This document shows, in pieces, positions 8,681-15,429 of a DNA stretch of 15,429 bases. Positions within the stretch are counted from its first letter, which is position 1. Each line of letters begins with the position of its first letter. The position numbers and the translations under genes were made by a program. Origin of the DNA: Burkholderiales bacterium. Lineage in GTDB: Bacteria > Pseudomonadota > Gammaproteobacteria > Burkholderiales > Burkholderiaceae_C. Below the pieces are notes generated by a model. The model saw only the letters and a program-made list of their open reading frames with translations. It was not told where the DNA came from and ran no database searches. Where the stretch lies: the NCBI GenBank assembly GCA_025354615.1, contig JANXMO010000649.1:1-15429 (forward strand), written 5' to 3'.

Positions 8681-9265
8681 TTGAAGCGCCTCATCCCCTG
8701 GTTGCTCGTGATGAGCCGGATCCTCCTGTCACCGGTTGCGGTCTGGATGGCATTCGAACGGCTGCCTGCCGCCCTCTGGATGAGCCAGTTTGCTTTTGCT
8801 GCCCTGTCTGATTGGCTTGATGGAAAGTTGGCACGCCGCTGGGGCACTGCAACACCCGGCTTGCGGCAGGCGGACAGCATTGCCGACATGGTCTACGCGA
8901 TTGCGATTGCGATCAGCCTTTGGTTCAGCCATCCGGACATCATTTATGCGCATCGCTGGGGCATTGGTCTCGTGATGGCACTGGAGCTGCTTCGCTATCC
9001 GCTGGATTGGTGGCGTTTCGGCCGTGGCGCCAGTTACCACGCACTGAGCGCCAAGCTCTTCGGGGTTTCGCTGGTGGTCGCGGTCAGCGCCATCATGATG
9101 TTTGACCACGCCGGCCCGTGGCTGTGGATGTCGCTTTTCATCGGTGCCGTCTCTGAACTTGAAGGCATCGCCATTTCGCTGGTTCTTCCCTTCTGGACGC
9201 ATGACGTCAAGAACATAAAGAGGGCCTTTGAAATTCGCACTCAAATCCGCGCTCAAAGGCCTTGA
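8681..9265 (+). CDS. CDP-alcohol phosphatidyltransferase family protein
   Basis: An integral membrane enzyme expected to move a phosphatidyl group from CDP-diacylglycerol to an alcohol in phospholipid synthesis. With the TTG start chosen here it has 194 residues and about five or six hydrophobic segments. The family motif is present as SDWLDGKLARR followed by ADSIAD, giving four metal-binding aspartates (44, 47, 65, 69). The glycine that normally sits four residues before the third Asp is replaced by Leu61, with Gly60 one place earlier, so this is a divergent subfamily. The substrate alcohol cannot be told; glycerol-3-phosphate is one option. The N-terminal IPWLLVMSRILLSPV matches the family's PN-x-IT-x-x-R start, so the ATG at 8711 would cut into the domain. 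TTG at 8681 is therefore likelier; TTG at 8627 is also open. Neither has a strong ribosome site. It converges on the chemoreceptor gene. Confidence 0.85.
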   Translation: MKRLIPWLLVMSRILLSPVAVWMAFERLPAALWMSQFAFAALSDWLDGKLARRWGTATPGLRQADSIADMVYAIAIAISLWFSHPDIIYAHRWGIGLVMALELLRYPLDWWRFGRGASYHALSAKLFGVSLVVAVSAIMMFDHAGPWLWMSLFIGAVSELEGIAISLVLPFWTHDVKNIKRAFEIRTQIRAQRP

Positions 9266-9347
9266 TCACATTCACACGTTCAATTGCGAACGGACCCTGT
9301 GCCAGGTGACCTGCACGGAGCCACTGCCCGCCCGCTGGCTGACGCCA

Positions 9348-10886
9348 TCACACCGGCGCACCCACTTTGAAAAACGCCATCGTGCGCACCAGCGCGTCGG
9401 TCTGCGCCTGCAGGCTGCCGGCGGCTGCGGCCGACTGTTCGACCAGCGCGGCGTTTTGCTGCGTGGCCGCATCCAGCTGGCTGACGGCGGTGCTGACGAC
9501 GCCGATGCCTATCGTCTGCTCGCCGCTGGCGTGGCTGATTTCGCTGATCAGGTCGTTGACCCGCGCCACCCGGCTCACGATGTCGGTCATCGTCGAGCCG
9601 GCCTGCGCCGCCAGTTGCGCACCGGCCTCCACATGGCCCACGCTGTGGCCGATCAGGCCGTGAATCTCCCGCGCGGCGGTGGCCGAGCGCTGCGCCAGGC
9701 TGCGCACTTCGCTGGCCACCACCGCGAACCCGCGGCCTTGTTCGCCAGCGCGGGCCGCTTCCACGGCGGCGTTGAGCGCCAGGATGTTGGTCTGAAAGGC
9801 GATGCCGTCAATGACCGAGGTGATGTCGCCAATCTTTTTGGAACTCACGGTGATGGCCTGCATCGTGTCGACCACCTGGCTGACCACCTGGGCGCCGCGC
9901 TGCGCAACCTGGCTGGCATCGGCCGCCAGCACGCTGGCCTGGCGCGCGGTGTCGGCGCTGGTTTTGACGGTGCCGCTGAACTCCTCCATCGCAGCCGCCG
10001 CCTGTTGCAAGCTCGAGGACTGCTGCTCGGTGCGCACGCTCAAATCCATGTTGCCGCTGGCGATTTCGCGCGAGCCGGTGGCAATCGTGTCGCTGCTGGC
10101 GCGCACACTGTCGACCAGCTGGCGCAGGCCGCAGCACATGCGCGCCATGGCGGCCATGACGCTGGTTTCATCGCCCGCACGGACCGCCACCGGCACCGTC
10201 AAATCACCTTGCGCCACGGCGTTGGCGATGCGGGCCACTTCGATCGGCTCGCCACCGGTGGCGCGCATCACACTGCGCTGCGCCCACACGCCCAGCAACA
10301 CGAACAGCCCGGTCGAAGCGAGGAACAACAGCCGCTCCAGCCACGCCATGCGCCGCTGCACGGCTTCGTAATCGGCCAGCGAAGCGTCGGCGAAAGCCGT
10401 TGCCGCTTTGACGGTGGCGTCCACACCGGCGCGGTGCTCGGCATACAGCGCATGCGCCTGCTTGAGCGCTTCCAGCGCTGGCGCGTGTGCACCCGCCGCT
10501 ACGGCTTTCAGCACGCCTTCAGATGATTCGATGAAGTGCTGGGCGGCCGCATGCTGTGGGCCGAACAGTTGCGCCTGCAGGCCGTAAGGCGGGTTGCGCG
10601 TCCAGTAATCGACGCGGTCCTGGTACTCCTTGACCAGCCGCTGTCGCTCACTTTGCGCCTGCGCCAGCGGCAGGGTGCCGTCCACCGCCATGCCGAGCAC
10701 CAGCCGCAGTTCGATCAGGTACATCGGCGGCGGCAGCACATCGGCCGTCACGTCCTTGGCCGTCATGCCGCGTTCGACGGCACGGCCGGTCCAGTTCACG
10801 CCCAGGGCCGAGGCGCCTGCCAAAAGGCAGGTGGCCGCCACACCGGCGCCCACCAAGGTGATCAAAATGCTGCGGAGTGTTTTCAT
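9348..10886 (-). CDS. methyl-accepting chemotaxis protein
   Basis: A transmembrane chemoreceptor that signals to CheA/CheW. Its 512 residues comprise TM1 (about 6-30), a periplasmic sensor region (about 31-184), TM2 (about 186-204), a HAMP linker (about 205-262) and the cytoplasmic signalling coiled coil. The hairpin tip is unmistakable: [18 protein letters not shown], then [14 protein letters not shown] (about 364-395). Candidate methylation helices lie around 284-306 ([10 protein letters not shown]) and 470-492. The sensor has the distinctive [14 protein letters not shown] stretch at 50-63 and is not a PAS or Cache domain I recognise, so the ligand is unknown. There is no C-terminal NWETF-like CheR tether. 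It lies 118 bp downstream of arnD on the same strand and could be read from the arn transcript, but no functional link is known. Confidence 0.95.
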   Translation of the reverse strand: MKTLRSILITLVGAGVAATCLLAGASALGVNWTGRAVERGMTAKDVTADVLPPPMYLIELRLVLGMAVDGTLPLAQAQSERQRLVKEYQDRVDYWTRNPPYGLQAQLFGPQHAAAQHFIESSEGVLKAVAAGAHAPALEALKQAHALYAEHRAGVDATVKAATAFADASLADYEAVQRRMAWLERLLFLASTGLFVLLGVWAQRSVMRATGGEPIEVARIANAVAQGDLTVPVAVRAGDETSVMAAMARMCCGLRQLVDSVRASSDTIATGSREIASGNMDLSVRTEQQSSSLQQAAAAMEEFSGTVKTSADTARQASVLAADASQVAQRGAQVVSQVVDTMQAITVSSKKIGDITSVIDGIAFQTNILALNAAVEAARAGEQGRGFAVVASEVRSLAQRSATAAREIHGLIGHSVGHVEAGAQLAAQAGSTMTDIVSRVARVNDLISEISHASGEQTIGIGVVSTAVSQLDAATQQNAALVEQSAAAAGSLQAQTDALVRTMAFFKVGAPV

Positions 10887-10914
10887 TGAAACTGCACAAG
10901 GTTAGAAACACAGA

Positions 10915-10940
10915 CGCGCCCCTGCCTGAATTTGGGCGCG
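10915..10940 (-). terminator. hairpin between arnD and the chemoreceptor gene
   Basis: A perfect 7-bp stem, CGCGCCC and GGGCGCG, encloses a 12-base loop. On the minus strand it is followed by the moderately T-rich TCTGTGTTTCT. It lies 64 bp after the arnD stop, where an operon terminator would fit. The tail is not a clean U-run, so it could instead be leader structure of the chemoreceptor mRNA. Confidence 0.4.
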
Positions 10941-11004
10941 CAACCTCGTTTGTTTCGGCGCTGCTTTTGTGAGCTTGAGGGGTTTATCCGCCCGATGCGG
11001 TCTC

Positions 11005-11916
11005 TCAAGCGGCGCCGCTGCGCGTGCTTGCCCACAGCAATTCGCCCGAACGCCCCGGCACGCAGCCAAAGCGCAGCGGCAGCACCGGCAGCCGGGCACG
11101 GTCGAGCCCGGCATGCAGCGTGGCCAGCGGCACCAGCGTGTGGCCCTGCGCCGCCCAGCCGGCAAGCAGCGCGTCGAATGCCGGCGCCAGCAAGCCGCCT
11201 TCGAGTTCGGCGTGCAGCGTGAAAACATGGTCAGTGCCGCCATGGGCGGTCAATGCCAGGATGTGTTGCGCCACGTTGCGCTCATCGATGCCGTTGTCGC
11301 CGATCAACTCGTCCAGCGTCGGCAGCGTGGTCGGCAGCTGAACGTGCGCCAGCGCCCGGCCGTCAACGCTTGGAACATAAGGCCCGTCACCTCGGCCGTC
11401 GGATGCATACGGCATACGCCAGTCGTCGATCTGCTGCAGCGCCGCGGCGTTCATCTGCCAGCCGGCGGCGCCGTGGGTGGCCGGCGGCTCGCCAAAAATG
11501 TCGATGAAACGCTGGTGCGCGCGCGCCATCTGCTGCTGCGTCCAGGCGACGCCGCGCTGGCGCACGTTGTCTTGCCAGACGACGTGGTCCCAGGTGTGGA
11601 TGCCGCATTCATGCCCGGCCTGGCGCGCGGTGCGCATGGCGGCTGCGGCTTTGCGGCCGATGTCAGGCGCCGGCAGCAGCACGCCATACATCAGCGTGCG
11701 CCAGCCGTAATGCTGCAAGACCGAGGTGCGCGACACCTTGCTCAAAAAACCCGGGCGGAACACCCGGCGCAGCGCCCAGCCGGTGTGGTCCGGCCCCAGG
11801 CTGAACAGAAAAGTCGCGCGGGCCTGGTGGCGTGCCAGCAGCGCCAGCAGCCGCGGCACGCCTTCACGCGTGCCGCGCAGCGTGTCGACGTCCACCTTCA
11901 GCGCAATCAGCGCCAC
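11005..11916 (-). CDS. arnD: 4-deoxy-4-formamido-L-arabinose-phosphoundecaprenol deformylase
   Basis: Removes the formyl group from undecaprenyl-phosphate-linked L-Ara4FN, leaving L-Ara4N on the lipid carrier before it is flipped and added to lipid A. The 303-residue protein is a NodB-type polysaccharide deacetylase. LKVDVDTLRGTREGVPRLL (from residue 6) closely matches E. coli ArnD; Asp9 and/or Asp11 and the HTWDH pair (His107, His111) are the expected metal and catalytic residues. ATFLFSLGPD, QLPTTLPTLDELIG and HAELEG are further matches. The start is GTG at 11916, 10 bases after the stop of the decarboxylase gene, with no ATG nearby. It is the last arn gene in the cluster as seen here. Confidence 0.94.
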   Translation of the reverse strand: MALIALKVDVDTLRGTREGVPRLLALLARHQARATFLFSLGPDHTGWALRRVFRPGFLSKVSRTSVLQHYGWRTLMYGVLLPAPDIGRKAAAAMRTARQAGHECGIHTWDHVVWQDNVRQRGVAWTQQQMARAHQRFIDIFGEPPATHGAAGWQMNAAALQQIDDWRMPYASDGRGDGPYVPSVDGRALAHVQLPTTLPTLDELIGDNGIDERNVAQHILALTAHGGTDHVFTLHAELEGGLLAPAFDALLAGWAAQGHTLVPLATLHAGLDRARLPVLPLRFGCVPGRSGELLWASTRSGAA

Positions 11917-11926
11917 GGCCGCGGGC

Positions 11927-12979
11927 TCAGGAAGCCGCTTCGGTCAGGGCGCGTGCTTCAACTACCTTCTGCCGGTACGACTCGAAAATGCGCCGCAGCG
12001 AATCGGCCATCGCCACTTTTGGCTGCCAGCCCAGTTCATCGACGGTGGCGCTGATCTTGGGCAGGCGGTTCTGCACGTCCTGGTAGCCCTTGCCATAAAA
12101 GTCGCCGGCCGAGGTATCGACGATGCGGGTGCGGCTGGCCGGGCCGGCGTATTCGGGGTAGTCGGCCGCCATCGCCAGCATCATTTCGGCCAGCTCGCGG
12201 ACCGAGTAATGGTTGGCCGGATTGCCGATGTTGTAGATGCGGCCGCTGGCCACGCCGCCCGGGTTGTCGATGATGCGCATCAGCGCGTCCACGCCGTCAC
12301 TGATGTCGGCAAAAGCGCGTTTTTGCTGCCCGCCGTCCACCAGCTGGATCGGCTCGCCACGCACGATCTGGCCTAAGAACTGCGTCACCACGCGCGACGA
12401 ACCTTCCTTGGTCTCGAAGATCGAGTCCAGCCCCGAACCGATCCAGTTGAACGGGCGGAACAGCGTGTAGTTGAGGCCTTGCTCCATGCCGTAGGCGGCG
12501 ATCACGCGGTCCATCAGCTGCTTGGAGCAGGCGTAAATCCAGCGCGGCTTGTCGATCGGGCCGTAAACCAGCGTCGACGATTCCGGATCGAATTCCGCGT
12601 CTTCGCACATGCCGTAGACCTCCGAGGTCGACGGAAACACCAGGTGCTTGCGGTGCTTGACGGCGGCGCGCACGATGGGCAGGTTGGCCTCGAAGTCGAG
12701 CTCGAACACGCGCAGCGGCTCGCGCACGTAAGTGGCCGGCGTGGCGATGGCCACCAGCGGCAGGATCACGTCGCACTTCTTGACGTGGTATTCGATCCAC
12801 TCCTTGTTGATCGTGATGTCGCCTTCGAAAAAATGCATGCGCGGATGGCTCAGCACCTCGGCCAGGCGGTTGGACGACATGTCCATGCCGTACACCTCCC
12901 AGTCGGTGGTGTCGAGAATGCGCTGGGTCAGGTGGTGGCCGATGAAGCCGTTGACGCCCAGGATCAAAACTTTTTTCAT
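11927..12979 (-). CDS. arnA: UDP-glucuronate decarboxylase (ArnA C-terminal domain as a separate protein)
   Basis: Oxidatively decarboxylates UDP-glucuronate to UDP-4-keto-pentose with NAD, the first committed step of L-Ara4N synthesis. The protein has 350 residues and corresponds to residues about 316-660 of the bifunctional E. coli ArnA. It has an extended SDR fold: NAD motif GVNGFIGHH (8-16), PSTSEVYG with Thr118, Ser119 and Glu120, and Tyr149-x-x-x-Lys153. Arg305 in the GKGYQDV-QNR segment keeps the spacing of E. coli Arg619, so the key residues are all present. WIEYHVKKCDV and VFELDFEANL are near-identical to E. coli. Ralstonia has a stand-alone enzyme of this type that also forms UDP-xylose, so this one might too. 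The ATG at 12979 is 25 bases after the formyltransferase stop. Confidence 0.94.
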   Translation of the reverse strand: MKKVLILGVNGFIGHHLTQRILDTTDWEVYGMDMSSNRLAEVLSHPRMHFFEGDITINKEWIEYHVKKCDVILPLVAIATPATYVREPLRVFELDFEANLPIVRAAVKHRKHLVFPSTSEVYGMCEDAEFDPESSTLVYGPIDKPRWIYACSKQLMDRVIAAYGMEQGLNYTLFRPFNWIGSGLDSIFETKEGSSRVVTQFLGQIVRGEPIQLVDGGQQKRAFADISDGVDALMRIIDNPGGVASGRIYNIGNPANHYSVRELAEMMLAMAADYPEYAGPASRTRIVDTSAGDFYGKGYQDVQNRLPKISATVDELGWQPKVAMADSLRRIFESYRQKVVEARALTEAAS

Positions 12980-13004
12980 GGCTGCGGTGCGCGCTGCGAA
13001 AGCG

Positions 13005-13964
13005 TCAAAAAGAAGAAGAAGAAGAAGGTGATGAAAAAAGGGCTTCCAGCGCTGCGGCGTCAACCGGCGCGCTGCCTGCGGACGCGTTGGCGTGCAGCAG
13101 GCGGTGCACGTCGATCAGCCCGCCGTCGCCGCAGCGCGCCACGATGCGGTCGCCCAGCACGTGCAGGCCGGGCGCACGGCCGGCCAGCGCGGCAGCGTCT
13201 TGCGCAACGCGCGCTGCCGGCGAGCGGCGCGCCGCTGCGACGACCAACCGTTGGCCGGCCACCTCGGTAAAAGCGCCAGGGTAAGGCGGCGCCACGGCGC
13301 GGATCAGGTTGTAGACCTGCGCGGCCGGCTGCGCCCAGTCGATGCGGCCGTCCTCGGGCCGCCGCCCGCTGAAATAACGGCCGCGGGCCAGCTCGTTGGG
13401 CCGGCGCGGCGCGGTGCCGGCGAGCAGCCCCGGCAGGCTGCGCCACAACACTTGCTCGGCAGCCACGCACACTTTGTCGAAGACTTGGCGCGCGGTGTCG
13501 TCCGGCAGGATGGGCACGGCGCTTTGGTCGACGATGGCGCCGGCATCGGGCTTGACCACCATCTCGTGCAGCGTGGCGCCGGTTTCCACCGCGCCGTGCA
13601 GCACCGCCCAATTGGTTGGCGCACGCCCGCGGAACTGCGGCAGCAGCGAGCCGTGCAGATTGAACGCGCCGCGCGGCGCCAGCGCCAGCACCGCGGCAGG
13701 AATCATCGTGCGGCAGTAGAAAGAAAAAATGAAGTCCGGCTGCGCGCTGGCGACCGCATCGGCCAGCGCATTTGGCGCTAAATCTTCGGCGTACAGCGTG
13801 GACAGGCCCAGCTCAGCCGCGGTGTCGGCCACGCGCTGGAACCACAGCGTTTCGCCCGGGTGGTCGCGGTGCGTGATGACCAACGGCACCTCAACGCCCG
13901 CAGCCCGCAGCACGCGCAGGCCGCGGTCGCCCACATTGGAGTAAGCGAACACCACCGCTTTCAT
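13005..13964 (-). CDS. arnA: UDP-L-Ara4N formyltransferase (ArnA N-terminal domain as a separate protein)
   Basis: N-formylates UDP-L-Ara4N using 10-formyl-tetrahydrofolate, in the cytoplasm. The 319 residues correspond to the N-terminal domain of E. coli ArnA (about 304 residues). MKAVVFAY, DFIFSFYCR and GAFNLHGSLLPQFRGRAPTNW match it closely. Asn102, His104 and Asp140 are at the same positions as in the E. coli enzyme, so it should be active. The C-terminus is unusual: it ends in a run of serines plus Phe, from five TCT codons. This is exactly where E. coli ArnA continues into its decarboxylase domain. The start overlaps the arnC stop by 4 bases, showing translational coupling. It resembles fmt at 3951-4943 in fold, but it lacks the tRNA-type C-terminal domain and sits in the arn cluster. 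Confidence 0.94.
   Translation of the reverse strand: MKAVVFAYSNVGDRGLRVLRAAGVEVPLVITHRDHPGETLWFQRVADTAAELGLSTLYAEDLAPNALADAVASAQPDFIFSFYCRTMIPAAVLALAPRGAFNLHGSLLPQFRGRAPTNWAVLHGAVETGATLHEMVVKPDAGAIVDQSAVPILPDDTARQVFDKVCVAAEQVLWRSLPGLLAGTAPRRPNELARGRYFSGRRPEDGRIDWAQPAAQVYNLIRAVAPPYPGAFTEVAGQRLVVAAARRSPAARVAQDAAALAGRAPGLHVLGDRIVARCGDGGLIDVHRLLHANASAGSAPVDAAALEALFSSPSSSSSF
13011..13025 (-). repeat. (TCT)5 trinucleotide repeat at the end of the formyltransferase gene
   Basis: Five TCT codons in a row encode serines, followed by TTT, TGA and then C. The last bases form a run of five T (13011-13007 read on the minus strand). Copy-number changes would alter the serine tail in steps of one residue; a change in the T-run would alter the frame. 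Confidence 0.85.
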
Positions 13965-14980
13965 GACAGCTCCGTGGGCGTGGGTGGCAGCGCCTCCAGC
14001 ACGGCGCTGATGCGCCAGCGCGGGCGCTGGCGCACCTCTTGCTGGATGCGGCCCACGTACTCGCCCAGCAGCCCGACGCCGAACAGCAGGATGCCGATCA
14101 GGAAAAACTGCAACGCGAACAGCGTGAACACGCCTTCCACTTCAGCGCCCCAGACGAAGCGGCGCACCAGCAACAGCAGAAACAGCGCGGCGGAACACAG
14201 CGACAGCACGGTGCCCGTGACCGAGAACCACTGCAGCGGCACGGTCGAAAAGCCCGTCACGAGGTCGAAGTTGAGGCGGATCAGCTTGTAGAACGAGTAC
14301 TTCGACTCCCCCGCGTGGCGCTCTTCATGGGCCACGTCGATCTCGGTCGGTGACGCGGCGAAGGTGTAGGCCAGCGCCGGAATGAAGGTGTTCATCTCGC
14401 GGCAGGCGTTCAAGGTGTCGACCAGCGCACGGTCATAAGCGCGCAGCATGCAGCCCTGGTCGGTCATGTGGATGCGGGTGATGCGCTCGCGCAGCGCGTT
14501 CATCGCGCGCGAGGCAATCCGCCGGAACGCGGTGTCATGGCGCTGGCGGCGCACCGTGCCGACGTAGTCGTGCCCGGCGCGGATGGCCGCCACCAGCCGC
14601 GGGATTTCCTCGGGCGGGTTTTGCAGGTCGGCGTCGAGCGTGATGGCGATGGCGCCGCGCACGCGGCTGAACCCGGCCATCAAGGCCATGTGCTGGCCGA
14701 AGTTGCCGTTGAACAGCACCACCCGTGTGACCTGCGGGCGCAGCCGGAACTGTGCGCTCAGCAACTGCGTGGAACGGTCGCGGCTGCCGTCATTGACGAA
14801 GATGATTTCGTAGGGCTCGCCCAGGCCGTCGAGCACCGCGTACAGCCGCGCGAACAGCGCCGGCAGCACGTCTTCCTCGTTGTAGACCGGGATGACGACC
14901 GAGACGGCGGGCGAGCTGGGTGCAGCGGGCACGGCGGGCACGGCGGGCATAGCGGGCATGGCGGCAACCCCGCCTGTCAT
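13961..14980 (-). CDS. arnC: undecaprenyl-phosphate 4-deoxy-4-formamido-L-arabinose transferase
   Basis: Transfers L-Ara4FN from UDP to undecaprenyl phosphate at the cytoplasmic face of the inner membrane. The 339-residue protein is a GT-A family 2 glycosyltransferase with two C-terminal membrane helices (about 251-273 and 285-309). VSVVIPVYNEE opens the fold at about 26; DADLQNPPEEIPRL at 116-129 carries the metal-binding DxD and is near-identical to E. coli ArnC, as are QGCMLRAY and ESKYSF. LLGEYVGRI follows the last helix. The ATG at 14980 overlaps the arnB stop by 4 bases. The first 25 residues are a Met/Val-Pro-Ala repeat absent from the E. coli protein. A general dolichol-phosphate-type transferase is the alternative, but the cluster settles the call. 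Confidence 0.93.
   Translation of the reverse strand: MTGGVAAMPAMPAVPAVPAAPSSPAVSVVIPVYNEEDVLPALFARLYAVLDGLGEPYEIIFVNDGSRDRSTQLLSAQFRLRPQVTRVVLFNGNFGQHMALMAGFSRVRGAIAITLDADLQNPPEEIPRLVAAIRAGHDYVGTVRRQRHDTAFRRIASRAMNALRERITRIHMTDQGCMLRAYDRALVDTLNACREMNTFIPALAYTFAASPTEIDVAHEERHAGESKYSFYKLIRLNFDLVTGFSTVPLQWFSVTGTVLSLCSAALFLLLLVRRFVWGAEVEGVFTLFALQFFLIGILLFGVGLLGEYVGRIQQEVRQRPRWRISAVLEALPPTPTELS
14922..14966 (-). repeat. 9-bp tandem repeat in the 5' end of arnC
   Basis: Five consecutive 9-base units on the plus strand (GCAGCGGGC, ACGGCGGGC, ACGGCGGGC, ATAGCGGGC, ATGGCGGCA) encode the low-complexity Met/Val-Pro-Ala repeat at the ArnC N-terminus. The unit is a multiple of three, so copy-number changes keep the frame. 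Confidence 0.8.
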
Positions 14981-15429
14981 GGCAGATGGCGCCGGCAGGC
15001 GTCAGCCAGCGCCTGGCAGACGCGGTGCGCATCGGCGTCGTGCATGCCGGTGAACAGCGGCAACGACAGGATGTTGCGGCCCACACGCTCGGCGTGCGGC
15101 AGCTGGTCGTCATGCCCGCCCAGCGCGCGGTAATACGTGAACAAGTGCACGGCCGGGTAATGCACGCCGGTGGCAATGCCCACGTCGCGCAGCGCCTGCA
15201 TCACCGCGGCGCGGCCGCCGCTGCCCGCACGCTCGGGCACCAGCACCTGGAACAAATGCCAATTGCCGACACCGCCGATCACCGTTTCACCCACCTGCGG
15301 CCGCGGCGGCAGGACGATGCCCAGCGCTTCAAGCCCGGTTTCGGCCGCAGCCTCGAAATAGGCTTCGGCCAGTGCGGCACGGCGCGCGGTGATGTGCGGC
15401 AACACGGCCAACTGGCCCAGGCCGATGGC
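14977..15429 (-). CDS. arnB: UDP-4-keto-pentose aminotransferase, C-terminal part (runs off the window)
   Basis: PLP-dependent aminotransferase of the DegT/DnrJ/EryC1 family that converts UDP-4-keto-pentose to UDP-L-Ara4N with glutamate. Only the last 150 residues are present; the frame stays open to the right edge, so the gene continues beyond 15429. The PLP lysine lies outside the window. Matching features are AIGLGQL at the edge, NWHLFQVLV, ATGVHYPAVHLFTYYR and ERVGRNILSLPLF, comparable with the C-terminal region of E. coli ArnB. The identity of the amino sugar is taken from the neighbours arnC, arnA and arnD; as an isolated fragment it could be another sugar aminotransferase. It is the most upstream gene of the cluster seen here. 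Confidence 0.88.
   Translation of the reverse strand, partial: AIGLGQLAVLPHITARRAALAEAYFEAAAETGLEALGIVLPPRPQVGETVIGGVGNWHLFQVLVPERAGSGGRAAVMQALRDVGIATGVHYPAVHLFTYYRALGGHDDQLPHAERVGRNILSLPLFTGMHDADAHRVCQALADACRRHLP

Noticed and set aside
9277..9292. Terminator hairpin between the converging phosphatidyltransferase and chemoreceptor genes
   Set aside because: The stem (CGTTC, GAACG) is only 5 bp and no T-run follows on either strand.
9228..10526. Long plus-strand open frame of about 430 codons opposite the chemoreceptor
   Set aside because: It is antisense to a well-supported chemoreceptor. Its composition (His, Arg, Gly, Ala) is typical of a shadow frame in high-GC DNA, and it matches no family.
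10969..12054. Plus-strand open frame of 361 codons opposite arnD and the decarboxylase gene
   Set aside because: Both strands cannot plausibly code here. The minus strand has conserved catalytic motifs; the plus frame has none.
11005..13964. arnA as a pseudogene broken by a frameshift
   Set aside because: Both halves have complete domains, their own start codons and all key catalytic residues, and separate decarboxylases of this type exist in betaproteobacteria. I therefore list them as two intact genes and treat fusion as a hypothesis.

Overview
The window looks like chromosome of a high-GC betaproteobacterium, most likely Burkholderiales and possibly Comamonadaceae-like. This rests on the smg-dprA / LysM / def-fmt arrangement, the sequence character of Pgk and Pyk, and an arn cluster with ArnA split into two proteins. 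The taxon is inferred from gene content and protein resemblance, not from a search.

Region 1 (1-3198, minus strand): smg, dprA and a secreted LysM-domain protein. Region 2 (3442-5421, plus strand): def and fmt overlap by 4 bases (deformylation and formylation of initiator Met), followed by a small conserved-looking lipoprotein. The LysM gene and def diverge from a shared 243-bp control region. Region 3 (5543-8218, plus): pgk and pyk, the two ATP-forming steps of lower glycolysis, 45 bp apart. A perfect 8-bp inverted repeat lies in front of pgk. Region 4 (8321-9265, plus): a 74-residue exported protein with two cysteines and a divergent CDP-alcohol phosphatidyltransferase, in lower-GC DNA than the flanks. 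Region 5 (9348-10886, minus): a methyl-accepting chemotaxis protein. Region 6 (11005-15429, minus, running off the right edge): a tightly packed arn cluster, arnB (partial) - arnC - arnA formyltransferase - arnA decarboxylase - arnD. It makes undecaprenyl-phosphate-linked 4-amino-4-deoxy-L-arabinose for lipid A modification. No arnT transferase is visible.

The arn genes form one pathway: UDP-glucuronate is decarboxylated to the 4-keto-pentose (arnA decarboxylase), transaminated (ArnB), N-formylated (arnA formyltransferase), moved to undecaprenyl phosphate (ArnC) and deformylated (ArnD). Most of the window is ordinary core genome. No clear new system was found. The points worth a second look are the split-arnA junction, which ends in a UUU-UGA-C context and needs only a +1 shift to fuse the two halves; the operator-like palindrome before pgk; the small exported protein after pyk; and a repeat-built N-terminus on ArnC. 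No tRNA, rRNA, CRISPR array, insertion sequence or phage gene was recognised.
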